A program made the position numbers and the translations under genes. The notes under the pieces are model-generated. The model saw only the letters and a list, made by a program, of their open reading frames with translations. It was not told the origin of the DNA and did no database searches. A DNA stretch of 64,000 nt from Streptomyces rubrogriseus (GTDB lineage: Bacteria > Actinomycetota > Actinomycetes > Streptomycetales > Streptomycetaceae): NCBI RefSeq assembly GCF_027947575.1, contig NZ_CP116256.1:682001-746000 (forward strand). Direction: 5' to 3'. Positions 56,050-64,000 of this stretch are shown here, one piece after another. Position 1 is the first letter of the stretch. Every line of letters starts with the position of its first letter.

Positions 56050-56105
56050 ATGTTCCGCCTTTGTTCCGTTCTGAAACAATTTACTCTCGGTTCTGTCCAG
56101 CGGGT

Positions 56106-56185
56106 GGGCGATCGGCTGGCCGATCGCCCGGAGCCGGTTAGGCTCGGTCCCGCAGAGCCGTCGCGGTCCCGCGGGACCGCGACGG
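56106..56185. promoter_or_regulatory. eno promoter/leader with hairpin and 28-bp perfect palindrome
   Basis: GGGCGATCGG-CTGG-CCGATCGCCC lies at 56106-56129. TAGGCT at 56139-56144 is a good -10 element. A 28-bp perfect palindrome without spacer (56158-56171 mirrored by 56172-56185) would lie at the very start of the transcript. It may be an operator or a stabilising 5' hairpin of the enolase mRNA. Confidence 0.6.
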
Positions 56186-56203
56186 ACCGAAGCGCCACAG
56201 TGA

Positions 56204-57511
<1,308 letters not shown>

Positions 57512-57537
57512 CGGCCCGGTAGAAGGCAGCGTCGTAC

Positions 57538-57580
57538 GTACGTCCCCGTATCCGGTCCCGTACCGTGTGCGGGGACGTAC
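57538..57580 (+). terminator. Hairpin after eno
   Basis: GTACGTCCCCG (57538-57548) pairs perfectly with CGGGGACGTAC (57570-57580) across a 21-nt loop, 26 bp after the eno stop. It may attenuate read-through into divIC. Confidence 0.55.
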
Positions 57581-57606
57581 GCGCGTGCACGGGAGGCGGA
57601 GACCAG

Positions 57607-58089
57607 ATGGCCGTGAAGGACCGGGACCGTTTCTCCACCGCGACCAGGATCCGGATCATCGGGGAACAGACCGCGGCCCGGGTCTACCGCTCGCAGACCA
57701 AGCGCCAGGCCCGGCGCTCCCGGCTGACCGGCCGGGCCGCGCTGCTCGCGATGGTGCTCTGCTCGCTCGTCGTGGCGCTCGCCTACCCGATCCGGCAGTA
57801 CGTCGCCCAGCGCGCCGAGATCGCCGATCTCCAGCGGGAGCAGCGGGAGACCCGGCAGCGGGTCGAGGACCTGCGCGACCTCAAGGCCCGCTGGCAGGAC
57901 GACGCCTACGCCGAGCAGCAGGTCCGGCTGCGGCTGCACTACGTGATGCCGGGGGAGACGGGGTTCGTCGTCGTCGACCCGGAGGCGGCCGAGCAGACCC
58001 GCGCCCGGGCCGGCGCCGCCGACCGCCCCTGGTACCAGAACGTGTGGGACGGGGTCGACAAGGCCGACGCCGTCGCCCGCCGGCAGTGA
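57607..58089 (+). CDS. divIC: Septum formation initiator, DivIC/FtsB family
   Basis: A 160-residue bitopic division protein: a basic cytoplasmic part of about 45 residues, one membrane helix (AALLAMVLCSLVVALAYPIR), then an extracellular coiled coil (YVAQRAEIADLQREQRETRQRVEDL) and a short C-terminal domain (YVMPGETGFVVVDPE). It would work with FtsL/FtsQ at the sporulation septum. The ATG at 57607 follows GGAGGCGGAGA. It is the first gene of a group with DUF501 and ppx. Confidence 0.92.
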   Translation: MAVKDRDRFSTATRIRIIGEQTAARVYRSQTKRQARRSRLTGRAALLAMVLCSLVVALAYPIRQYVAQRAEIADLQREQRETRQRVEDLRDLKARWQDDAYAEQQVRLRLHYVMPGETGFVVVDPEAAEQTRARAGAADRPWYQNVWDGVDKADAVARRQ

Positions 58090-58094
58090 ACCCA

Positions 58095-58130
58095 CCGCTC
58101 CGGCCGCTCCGACCGCTCCGACCGCTCCGG
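58095..58130. repeat. Four tandem 9-bp repeats between divIC and the DUF501 gene
   Basis: CCGCTCCGG, CCGCTCCGA, CCGCTCCGA, CCGCTCCGG in immediate succession. They lie between the divIC stop and the DUF501 start. Confidence 0.85.
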
Positions 58131-58165
58131 CAGTGACTCAACAGGAAGACCAGCAGAAGACAGTC

Positions 58166-58762
58166 ATGCAGACTCCCCCGCCGACCACCCCGCGCACCGA
58201 GCCGACCGACGCGGACGTGGCGGCCTTCAAGCAGCAGCTCGGACGTCCGCCGCGCGGACTGCGGGCCATCGCGCACCGCTGCCCGTGCGGACAGCCCGAC
58301 GTGGTGGAGACGGCACCGCGGCTGCCCGACGGCACGCCCTTCCCCACGCTGTACTACCTGACGTGTCCGAAGGCGGCCTCCGCCATCGGCACGCTGGAGG
58401 CGAACGGGGTGATGAAGGAGATGACCGAGCGGCTGGCCACCGACCCGGAGCTGGCCGCCGCCTACCGCGCCGCGCACGAGGACTACATCCGGCGCCGCGA
58501 CGAGATCGAGGAGCTGACCGGCTTCCCGAGCGCGGGCGGCATGCCGGACCGGGTGAAGTGCCTGCACGTGCTGGTCGCCCACTCGCTGGCCGCCGGCCCC
58601 GGCGTCAACCCGCTGGGCGACGAGGCGATCGCGATGCTGCCCGAGTGGTGGCGCAAGGGCCCGTGCGTGACGCCCACCGAGCAGACCGACGAGACCGGCC
58701 GGACTGACCGGGCCGAGCAGACCGACGAGTCCGGCCGGACCGGCCAGGAGGACGCCCAGTGA
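58166..58762 (+). CDS. DUF501 family protein
   Basis: A 198-residue protein of the DUF501 family found between divIC and ppx in actinobacteria. Conserved stretches are RAIAHRCPCGQPDVVETAPR (Cys pair), PFPTLYYLTCPKAASAI, ELTGFPSAGGMPDRVKCLH and a late GPCVTP. The Cys/His pattern hints at metal binding, but its function is unknown. A C-terminal 25-residue tail repeats Thr-Asp-Glu-Ser-Gly-Arg units (EQTDETGRTD, EQTDESGRTG). The ATG at 58166 has AGAAG upstream; GTG 58133 has none. It overlaps ppx by 4 bp. Confidence 0.85.
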   Translation: MQTPPPTTPRTEPTDADVAAFKQQLGRPPRGLRAIAHRCPCGQPDVVETAPRLPDGTPFPTLYYLTCPKAASAIGTLEANGVMKEMTERLATDPELAAAYRAAHEDYIRRRDEIEELTGFPSAGGMPDRVKCLHVLVAHSLAAGPGVNPLGDEAIAMLPEWWRKGPCVTPTEQTDETGRTDRAEQTDESGRTGQEDAQ

Positions 58763-59700
58763 CCCGTGTCGCCGCCGTCGACTGCGGTACGAACTCCATC
58801 CGGCTGCTGGTGGCCGACGCCGACCCGGCCACGGGCGAGCTGACCGACCTGGACCGCCGCATGACCATCGTTCGGCTCGGCCAGGACGTCGACCGCACCG
58901 GTCGGCTCGCGCCCGAGGCACTGGAGCGGACCTTCGCCGCCTGCCGCGAGTACGCCGAGGTCGTCAAGGCGCACGGCGCCGAGCGGCTGCGCTTCGTCGC
59001 CACCTCCGCCTCCCGCGACGCGGAGAACCGGGACGACTTCGTGCGCGGCGTGCTGGACATCCTGGGCGTCGAGCCCGAGGTCATCTCGGGCGACCAGGAG
59101 GCCGAGTTCTCCTTCACCGGGGCGACGAAGGAGCTGACCGGCCGGGCCGACCTCGACAAGCCCTACCTGGTCGTCGACATCGGCGGCGGCTCCACCGAGT
59201 TCGTCGTGGGCGACGACCACGTGCGCGCCGCCCGCTCCGTGGACGTCGGCTGCGTCCGGATGACCGAGCGGCACCTGGTGCGCGACGGCGCGGTGACCGA
59301 TCCGCCCACCGCGGAGCAGGTCGCCGCGATGCGGGCCGACATCGAGGCCGCCCTGGACCTGGCCGGGCGGACGGTGCCATTGGGGGAGGCGCGCACGCTG
59401 GTGGGTCTGGCCGGGTCGGTGACGACGGTGTCCGCGATCGCGCAGGAGCTGCCGGAGTACGACTCGGCCGCCATCCACCACTCCCGCGTCTCCCGCGACC
59501 GGGTCCGGGAGATCACCGACTGGCTGCTGGCCTCCACCCACGCCGAGCGCGCGGCGGTCCCGTCCATGCATCCGGGCCGGGTCGACGTGATCGCGGCCGG
59601 GTCACTCGTACTGCTGGCGATCATGGAGCGTACGGGCGCGGAGGAGGTCGTCGTGAGCGAGCACGACATCCTCGACGGCATCGCGTGGTCGATCGCGTAG
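58759..59700 (+). CDS. ppx: Exopolyphosphatase/guanosine pentaphosphatase family protein
   Basis: A 313-residue ASKHA-fold phosphatase acting on polyphosphate or pppGpp. Motifs are AVDCGTNSIRLLVAD (phosphate 1), FVATSASRDAENRDDF, VISGDQEAEFSFTGA, VVDIGGGSTEFVVG (phosphate 2) and VGLAGSVTTVSAI. It is the short two-domain type lacking the C-terminal HD part, as in mycobacterial Ppx1. The GTG overlaps the DUF501 stop (GTGA), with GGAGG upstream. The link to the stringent response is a family inference. Confidence 0.92.
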   Translation: MTRVAAVDCGTNSIRLLVADADPATGELTDLDRRMTIVRLGQDVDRTGRLAPEALERTFAACREYAEVVKAHGAERLRFVATSASRDAENRDDFVRGVLDILGVEPEVISGDQEAEFSFTGATKELTGRADLDKPYLVVDIGGGSTEFVVGDDHVRAARSVDVGCVRMTERHLVRDGAVTDPPTAEQVAAMRADIEAALDLAGRTVPLGEARTLVGLAGSVTTVSAIAQELPEYDSAAIHHSRVSRDRVREITDWLLASTHAERAAVPSMHPGRVDVIAAGSLVLLAIMERTGAEEVVVSEHDILDGIAWSIA

Positions 59701-59830
59701 GGCCCCTCCCCGGGGCGCTCGCGGTGGCGCCGCGGTGGCGGTACCGTCGGCGGTCTGAGCAGGACGGACGACGATTGAGCGGGTCCGGGGGGCCTTTCGG
59801 GGTCCCTCGGTGACGTCCCGTCGGGAAAGT

Positions 59831-59848
59831 TCGTGAAGTTCTTCACAA
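59831..59848. promoter_or_regulatory. Rex operator (ROP) upstream of ndh
   Basis: TCGTGAA-GTTC-TTCACAA differs by one base from the Rex consensus TTGTGAA-N4-TTCACAA. Rex is a repressor released by NADH, and ndh is a known Rex target in S. coelicolor. It lies about 300 bp before the ndh start. In the 454-bp gap 59701-60154 I see no gene; TTGACC near 59885 might be a -35 element. Confidence 0.8.
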
Positions 59849-60154
59849 GGAATTGGGCCCCGTCGGACGACGAAAGCGCGCGCGTTGACCCTTTTGGGGT
59901 TTCAACTGCCCTTTGAACGTGTTCAGGTCGGTGTCGCGGAGGGGTCCCACGGGGTCCTCGCGGGAGGGTGGTCCACCGCTTCCGAAGCGCGGAGGTGCAG
60001 CTCACGCGGCATTGACAACGGGGTCCCCTGCGCGCTGGTTCCTTCGCCCACCATGATCTCCGTCACGTGGGTGGCGGATGGTAGCACAGCACCCACCGAA
60101 GCTTGTGAAGGGGCGCACGATCCACCCCCCTCAACCGGGTGGATACTCGATGGC

Positions 60155-61570
60155 ATGAGCACCACGGAGCGTCCCAGGATCCTCGTAGTAGGCGGTGGGT
60201 ACGTAGGCCTGTACGCAGCTCGACGCATCCAGAAGAAGATGCGTTACGGCGAGGCGACCGTCACCGTCGTCGACCCGCGGTCGTACATGACCTACCAGCC
60301 CTTCCTCCCCGAAGCCGCTGCCGGCAGCATCTCCCCGCGGCACGTCGTCGTCCCCCTGCGGCGCGTGCTTCCGAAGGCGGAGGTCCTCACCGGCCGGGTC
60401 ACCACCATCGACCAGGACCGCAAGGTCGCCACCGTCGCGCCGCTGGTCGGCGAGGCGTACGAGCTGCCCTTCGACTACCTGGTCATCGCGATGGGCGCGG
60501 TCTCCCGCACCTTCCCGATCCCCGGCCTCGCCGAGCAGGGCATCGGCATGAAGGGCATCGAGGAGTCCATCGGCCTGCGCAACCACGTCCTGGAGCAGCT
60601 GGACAAGGCCGACTCCACCACCGACGAGGAGATCCGCCGCAAGGCGCTCACCTTCGTCTTCGTCGGCGGCGGCTTCGCCGGCGCGGAGACCATCGGTGAG
60701 GTCGAGGACATGGCCCGGGACGCGGCCAAGTACTACAACAACGTCTCCCGCGAGGACATGCGCTTCATCCTCGTGGACGCCGCCGACAAGATCCTCCCCG
60801 AGGTCGGCCCCAAGCTCGGCCAGTACGGCAAGGAGCACCTCGAGGGCCGCGGCGTCGAGGTCTACCTGTCCACCTCCATGGACTCCTGCGTCGACGGCCA
60901 CGTGGTGCTGAAGAACGGGCTCGAGGTCGACTCCAACACCATCGTGTGGACGGCCGGCGTCAAGCCCAACCCGGCGCTGGCCCGCTTCGGCCTGCCGCTC
61001 GGCCCCCGCGGTCACGTCGACACCCAGGCGACCCTCCAGGTCCAGGGGACCGACTACATCTGGGCCGCGGGCGACAACGCCCAGGTGCCGGACCTCGTCG
61101 GCCGCAAGGCGGGCAACGAGAACGCCTGGTGCCCGCCGAACGCCCAGCACGCGCTGCGCCAGGCCAAGGTCCTCGGCGACAACGTGATCTCCGGCATGCG
61201 GGGCTTCCCGCAGAAGGAGTACAGCCACGCCAACAAGGGCGCGGTGGCGGGCCTCGGTCTGCACAAGGGCGTCGCGATGATCGTCATGGGCAAGATGAAG
61301 ATCAAGCTCAAGGGCCGTCTCGCCTGGTACATGCACCGCGGCTACCACGGCATGGCCATGCCGACCTTCAACCGCAAGATCCGCGTCTTCGCGGACTGGA
61401 CGCTCGGCATGTTCCTCAAGCGCGAGGTCGTCTCCCTCGGCGCGATGGAGACCCCGCGCGAGGAGTTCTACGAGGCCGCCAAGCCGGCCCCGAAGCCCGC
61501 CGCGGCGAAGGCCGCCGACGCCAAGCCGGCCGAGAAGGCGGCGGAGAAGACCGAGGCCAAGGCCTCCTGA
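60155..61570 (+). CDS. ndh: Type II NADH dehydrogenase
   Basis: A non-proton-pumping, membrane-associated flavoenzyme that passes electrons from NADH to menaquinone. 471 residues with two Rossmann sites: ILVVGGGYVGLYAARRI (FAD, residues 9-25) and FVFVGGGFAGAETIGEVEDM (NADH). The quinone-site region has CPPNAQHALRQAK, followed by membrane-surface helices (YMHRGYHGMAMPTFNRK). A 45-residue Lys/Ala/Pro tail ends the protein. The ATG at 60155 starts the conserved region; upstream in-frame sequence is not conserved-looking. Probably controlled by Rex. Confidence 0.94.
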   Translation: MSTTERPRILVVGGGYVGLYAARRIQKKMRYGEATVTVVDPRSYMTYQPFLPEAAAGSISPRHVVVPLRRVLPKAEVLTGRVTTIDQDRKVATVAPLVGEAYELPFDYLVIAMGAVSRTFPIPGLAEQGIGMKGIEESIGLRNHVLEQLDKADSTTDEEIRRKALTFVFVGGGFAGAETIGEVEDMARDAAKYYNNVSREDMRFILVDAADKILPEVGPKLGQYGKEHLEGRGVEVYLSTSMDSCVDGHVVLKNGLEVDSNTIVWTAGVKPNPALARFGLPLGPRGHVDTQATLQVQGTDYIWAAGDNAQVPDLVGRKAGNENAWCPPNAQHALRQAKVLGDNVISGMRGFPQKEYSHANKGAVAGLGLHKGVAMIVMGKMKIKLKGRLAWYMHRGYHGMAMPTFNRKIRVFADWTLGMFLKREVVSLGAMETPREEFYEAAKPAPKPAAAKAADAKPAEKAAEKTEAKAS

Positions 61571-61613
61571 CCCCCGGTCGCTCCCGGCAGTACGCGCAGC
61601 AGTAGCAGTCCCT

Positions 61614-61655
61614 CGAAGGGGCCGTCCGCCATCCGTGGTGCGGACGGCCCCTTCG
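61614..61655 (+). terminator. Terminator of ndh
   Basis: A perfect 16-bp stem (61614-61629 with 61640-61655) and a 10-nt loop, 43 bp after the ndh stop. Confidence 0.85.
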
Positions 61656-61808
61656 CGCTGCGCGCGTGCCGCACCCTCGGGGCGACAAATCCGTTGGTGT
61701 GTACAGCTATTTTGCCGAGTCGTAACGCGCGCCGGGGACTGTACGGCGGGCTCCCAGGTGTTTACGTGGTGTTGGACATTCCGGGATCGCTCGTCACGGA
61801 GGTACGCC

Positions 61809-63125
61809 ATGGCTGACGCCGCGCTGCGGCTGCAGAACCTCTTCGAACAGTTGCTGGGAGCACCACTTCCGGTGCGCATCCGCGCCTGGGACGGTTCGCA
61901 GGCGGGGCCGCCGGGCGCGCCGACCCTCGTCGTCCGCAACCGCAGGGCCCTGCGCCGCCTGCTGTTCAAACCGGGTGAACTGGGCCTGGCCCGCGCCTGG
62001 GTGGCCGGCGACATCGACATCGACGGAGACCTCTACACCGCCCTCGGGCTGATGGCCGGCCTGATCTGGGAGCGCGGCGAGGACGCCCGCGGCCTGGTCG
62101 AGGCGCTCCGCGACCCGGAGGTCAGGGCCGCCGTACGCGGACTGGTGAAGCTCGCCGGGCCGCCGCTGCCGCCCGCCCCGCCGCCCGAGGAGGTCCGCCG
62201 GGCCCGCGGCCACCTGCACACCAAGCGCACCGACAAGCGGGCCATCAGCCACCACTACGACGTCGGCAACGACTTCTACGAACTCGTCCTCGGCCCCTCC
62301 ATGGTCTACTCCTGCGCCTACTGGCCCGCCCCGCCGGCCGAGGGCGGCACCCTGGAGGACGCCCAGCGCGACAAGCTCGAACTCGTCAGCCGCAAGCTGG
62401 ACCTGAGCCCCGGCCGGCGTCTTCTCGACGTCGGCTGCGGCTGGGGCTCGATGGCGATCCACGCGGCCCGCGAGCACGGGGTGAGCGTCGTCGGCGTGAC
62501 CCTCTCCCAGGAACAGGCCGCCTACGCCCGCAAGCGCGTCGCCGACGAGGGGCTCACCGACCGGGTGGAGATCCGCGTCCAGGACTACCGGGACGTCGCG
62601 GACGGGCCGTACGACGCCATCTCCTCCATCGGCATGGCCGAGCACGTCGGCGCCGAGCGCTACCTGGAGTACGCCACCGACCTGCACAAGCTGCTCAAGC
62701 CCGGCGGCCGGCTGCTGAACCACCAGATCGCCCGCCGCCCGCAGCGGGACGAGTCCTCCTACAACGTCGACGAGTTCATCGACGCCTACGTCTTCCCCGA
62801 CGGCGAACTGGCCCCCGTCGGCACCACCGTCACCCAACTGGAGCGCGCCGGGTTCGAGGTCCGCGACGTGGAGTCGATCCGCGAGCACTACGCGCTCACC
62901 CTGCGCCGCTGGGTCGCCAACCTGGAGTCCGACTGGGCGACCGCCGTCCGCCTCGTCAGCCCCGGCCGCGCCCGCGTCTGGCAGCTGTACATGGCCGCCT
63001 CCGCGCTCGCCTTCGAACGCAACCGGATCGGCGTCAACCAGGTCCTCGCGGTGAAGACGCCCGACTCGGGCGCCTCCGGACTGCCGCTGCGGGCCCGCGT
63101 GTGGGGCGCGCCCGGCCGGGCCTGA
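61809..63125 (+). CDS. cfa: Cyclopropane-fatty-acyl-phospholipid synthase
   Basis: Adds a methylene group from SAM to double bonds of membrane phospholipid acyl chains. 438 residues: an N-terminal lipid-binding part (RALRRLLFKPGELGLARAWV, GDIDIDGDLYTAL), then the methyltransferase domain with ISHHYDVGNDFYELVLGPSM, the SAM motif LLDVGCGWGSMAIHAA, GVTLSQEQAAYA and ISSIGMAEHVGAERY. ACGGAGG lies 6 nt before the ATG. The desaturase at 16231 would supply its unsaturated substrate. It is monocistronic between two hairpins. Confidence 0.95.
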   Translation: MADAALRLQNLFEQLLGAPLPVRIRAWDGSQAGPPGAPTLVVRNRRALRRLLFKPGELGLARAWVAGDIDIDGDLYTALGLMAGLIWERGEDARGLVEALRDPEVRAAVRGLVKLAGPPLPPAPPPEEVRRARGHLHTKRTDKRAISHHYDVGNDFYELVLGPSMVYSCAYWPAPPAEGGTLEDAQRDKLELVSRKLDLSPGRRLLDVGCGWGSMAIHAAREHGVSVVGVTLSQEQAAYARKRVADEGLTDRVEIRVQDYRDVADGPYDAISSIGMAEHVGAERYLEYATDLHKLLKPGGRLLNHQIARRPQRDESSYNVDEFIDAYVFPDGELAPVGTTVTQLERAGFEVRDVESIREHYALTLRRWVANLESDWATAVRLVSPGRARVWQLYMAASALAFERNRIGVNQVLAVKTPDSGASGLPLRARVWGAPGRA

Positions 63126-63141
63126 CCCGCACACAGCCCAA

Positions 63142-63174
63142 AGGGCCGGGCCCCCGCGCGGGGAGCCCGGCCCT
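63142..63174. terminator. Bidirectional hairpin between cfa and the permease gene
   Basis: AGGGCCGGGC (63142-63151) pairs with GCCCGGCCCT (63165-63174), with a further CCCCGCGCGGGG inside. It lies between convergent genes. Confidence 0.8.
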
Positions 63175-63198
63175 CGGTGTTCCGCGTCGCCGGCGAGA

Positions 63199-64000
63199 TC
63201 ACTCGGCCTTGATCGCGTTCAGCATGTTCAGCCGGGCGGCGTTGCGGGCCGGCCACAGGGCGGCCAGGACGCCCACCAGACCGGCCAGCACCACGAAGAT
63301 CCCGATCCGGTCCCAGGGCAGGACCAGCGCGTACCCCGGGATGCTGTCCGCGACGGTCTCGCCGATCGCCCAGCCGAGGAAGGTGCCGAGTGCGATGCCG
63401 ACCACCGCGCCGAACACCGAGATGACGACGGCCTCCAGCCGCACCATCCGCTTCACCCGGCGCCGGTCCAGACCGATCGCGCGCAGCATGCCGATCTCCT
63501 GCTGCCGTTCGAAGACGGACATCGCGAGGGTGTTGACGACGCCGAGGACCGCGATGATCAGGGCCATCGCCAGCAGGCCGTACATGACGTTCAGCAGGGT
63601 GTTGATGGCGCCGCCGAACTCGTCGCGGATGTCCTGCCGGTCCATCACGGTGATCGCGGGGTTGTCGCCGAGCGCGTCGACGAGGACCTTCTCGTTCGCC
63701 GCGGACTGGCCGCCGTCGACCTTCACGAAGATCTCCCGGATGGACGGCTTCGCCTCGTGCGGGGCCACCACCTTCCGGTCGACGAGGACGGGGGAGAGGA
63801 ACTCGCTGTCCTTGTAGACGGCGCCGACCGTCAGCGTGGCCTTCTCGTCGTCGTCGAAGGTGACGGGGACGGTGTCGCCGGGCTTCCAGCCCCTGTTCTC
63901 GGCCGTCTTCTCGGCGACCGCGATCCGGCCCTGGGCCAGCGAGCCCGCGTCGCCGCTGACGACGTCGACGGTCAGGACCTTCTCGATGTCACCGGGGGTG
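63199..64000 (-). CDS. FtsX-type ABC transporter permease, C-terminal part (partial)
   Basis: The last 266 residues of a permease whose start lies beyond the window edge; the frame is open to base 64000. An extracellular domain (VVSGDAGSLAQGRIAVAEKT, LTVGAVYKDSEFLSPVLV) precedes three membrane helices with the MacB/FtsX coupling motif (RQQEIGMLRAIGLDRRRVKR) and the end PARNAARLNMLNAIKAE. It is similar to the second cassette of the permease at 36445. Its ATPase is presumably upstream, outside the window. Confidence 0.92.
   Translation of the reverse strand, partial: TPGDIEKVLTVDVVSGDAGSLAQGRIAVAEKTAENRGWKPGDTVPVTFDDDEKATLTVGAVYKDSEFLSPVLVDRKVVAPHEAKPSIREIFVKVDGGQSAANEKVLVDALGDNPAITVMDRQDIRDEFGGAINTLLNVMYGLLAMALIIAVLGVVNTLAMSVFERQQEIGMLRAIGLDRRRVKRMVRLEAVVISVFGAVVGIALGTFLGWAIGETVADSIPGYALVLPWDRIGIFVVLAGLVGVLAALWPARNAARLNMLNAIKAE

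Noticed and set aside
59885..60154. Longer N-terminus for NADH dehydrogenase
   Set aside because: The added residues lack family similarity, and the FAD-binding strand starts right after the ATG at 60155.
61635..61808. Longer N-terminus for the cyclopropane synthase
   Set aside because: It would run through the ndh terminator, and the ATG at 61809 has a good ribosome-binding site and begins the conserved family sequence.

Overview
The window is a high-GC actinobacterial chromosome segment, almost certainly Streptomyces. Coding DNA is dense and strongly G/C at third positions. There are many GTG starts and 4-bp ATGA/GTGA overlaps, long proline/glycine-rich linkers, and two resuscitation-promoting factors. 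The gene order (gal operon, ppc, pth-rplY-prs-glmU, mfd, rpf pair, eno, ndh, cfa) is one I remember from Streptomyces coelicolor. No phage, IS element, CRISPR array or integrase is visible, so this is core chromosome with small accessory inserts.

Layout. 0-5 kb: the tail of an ABC-F ATPase, two tandem membrane-anchored PQQ/beta-propeller paralogues (the second frameshifted), and an orphan response regulator with a degenerate receiver. 5.5-11 kb: a small membrane protein and an SSS symporter divergent from galT-galE-galK, then a GNAT acetyltransferase. 11.7-17.3 kb: a second orphan response regulator, a MarR gene separated from a methyltransferase-VOC pair by a six-copy 15-bp tandem repeat, and a desaturase-TetR-CoA-transferase operon. 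17.5-25.3 kb: ppc, then a housekeeping run on the minus strand (glmU, prs, rplY, pth, a membrane protein) and tRNA-Gln. 25.5-27 kb: an orphan histidine kinase.

26.8-31.9 kb is the most unusual part: a compact toxin-immunity island with no secretion signals. A YwqJ-type deaminase and a SUKH-3 immunity gene sit on the minus strand. Divergent from them are a WHH-nuclease/SUKH-1 fusion and a composite Imm35-linker-deaminase-SUKH-4 protein. The two plus-strand proteins appear to carry toxin and immunity domains on one polypeptide. The linker of the last gene is broken by several one-base shifts at G/C runs.

32-39 kb: a coiled-coil protein, an acetate-type SSS symporter with its DUF485 partner, and an FtsX-type ABC pair. 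39.7-43.2 kb: mfd, preceded by a 17-bp minisatellite and followed by a perfect 19-bp hairpin. 43.3-51.4 kb: an MT0933-like antitoxin, a lipoprotein HNH nuclease, a lipoprotein, a small exported protein, a solitary N6-methylase-like protein with an altered catalytic motif, a membrane protein with a Ser/Thr kinase (frameshifted before its helical tail), and a SurA-like lipoprotein. 51.4-64 kb: mazG-P450, two Rpf genes (the second behind a c-di-AMP riboswitch), eno, divIC, DUF501, ppx, a Rex-type operator before ndh, cfa, and the C-terminal part of an FtsX-type permease.

The genes fall into galactose use, anaplerosis, envelope precursor supply (GlmU, Prs), translation support (Pth, L25), cell division and germination (DivIC, Rpf, possibly the P450), and respiration. 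Three genes carry apparent one-base shifts, all in G/C homopolymers inside Pro-rich linkers, so sequencing or assembly error must be considered first.
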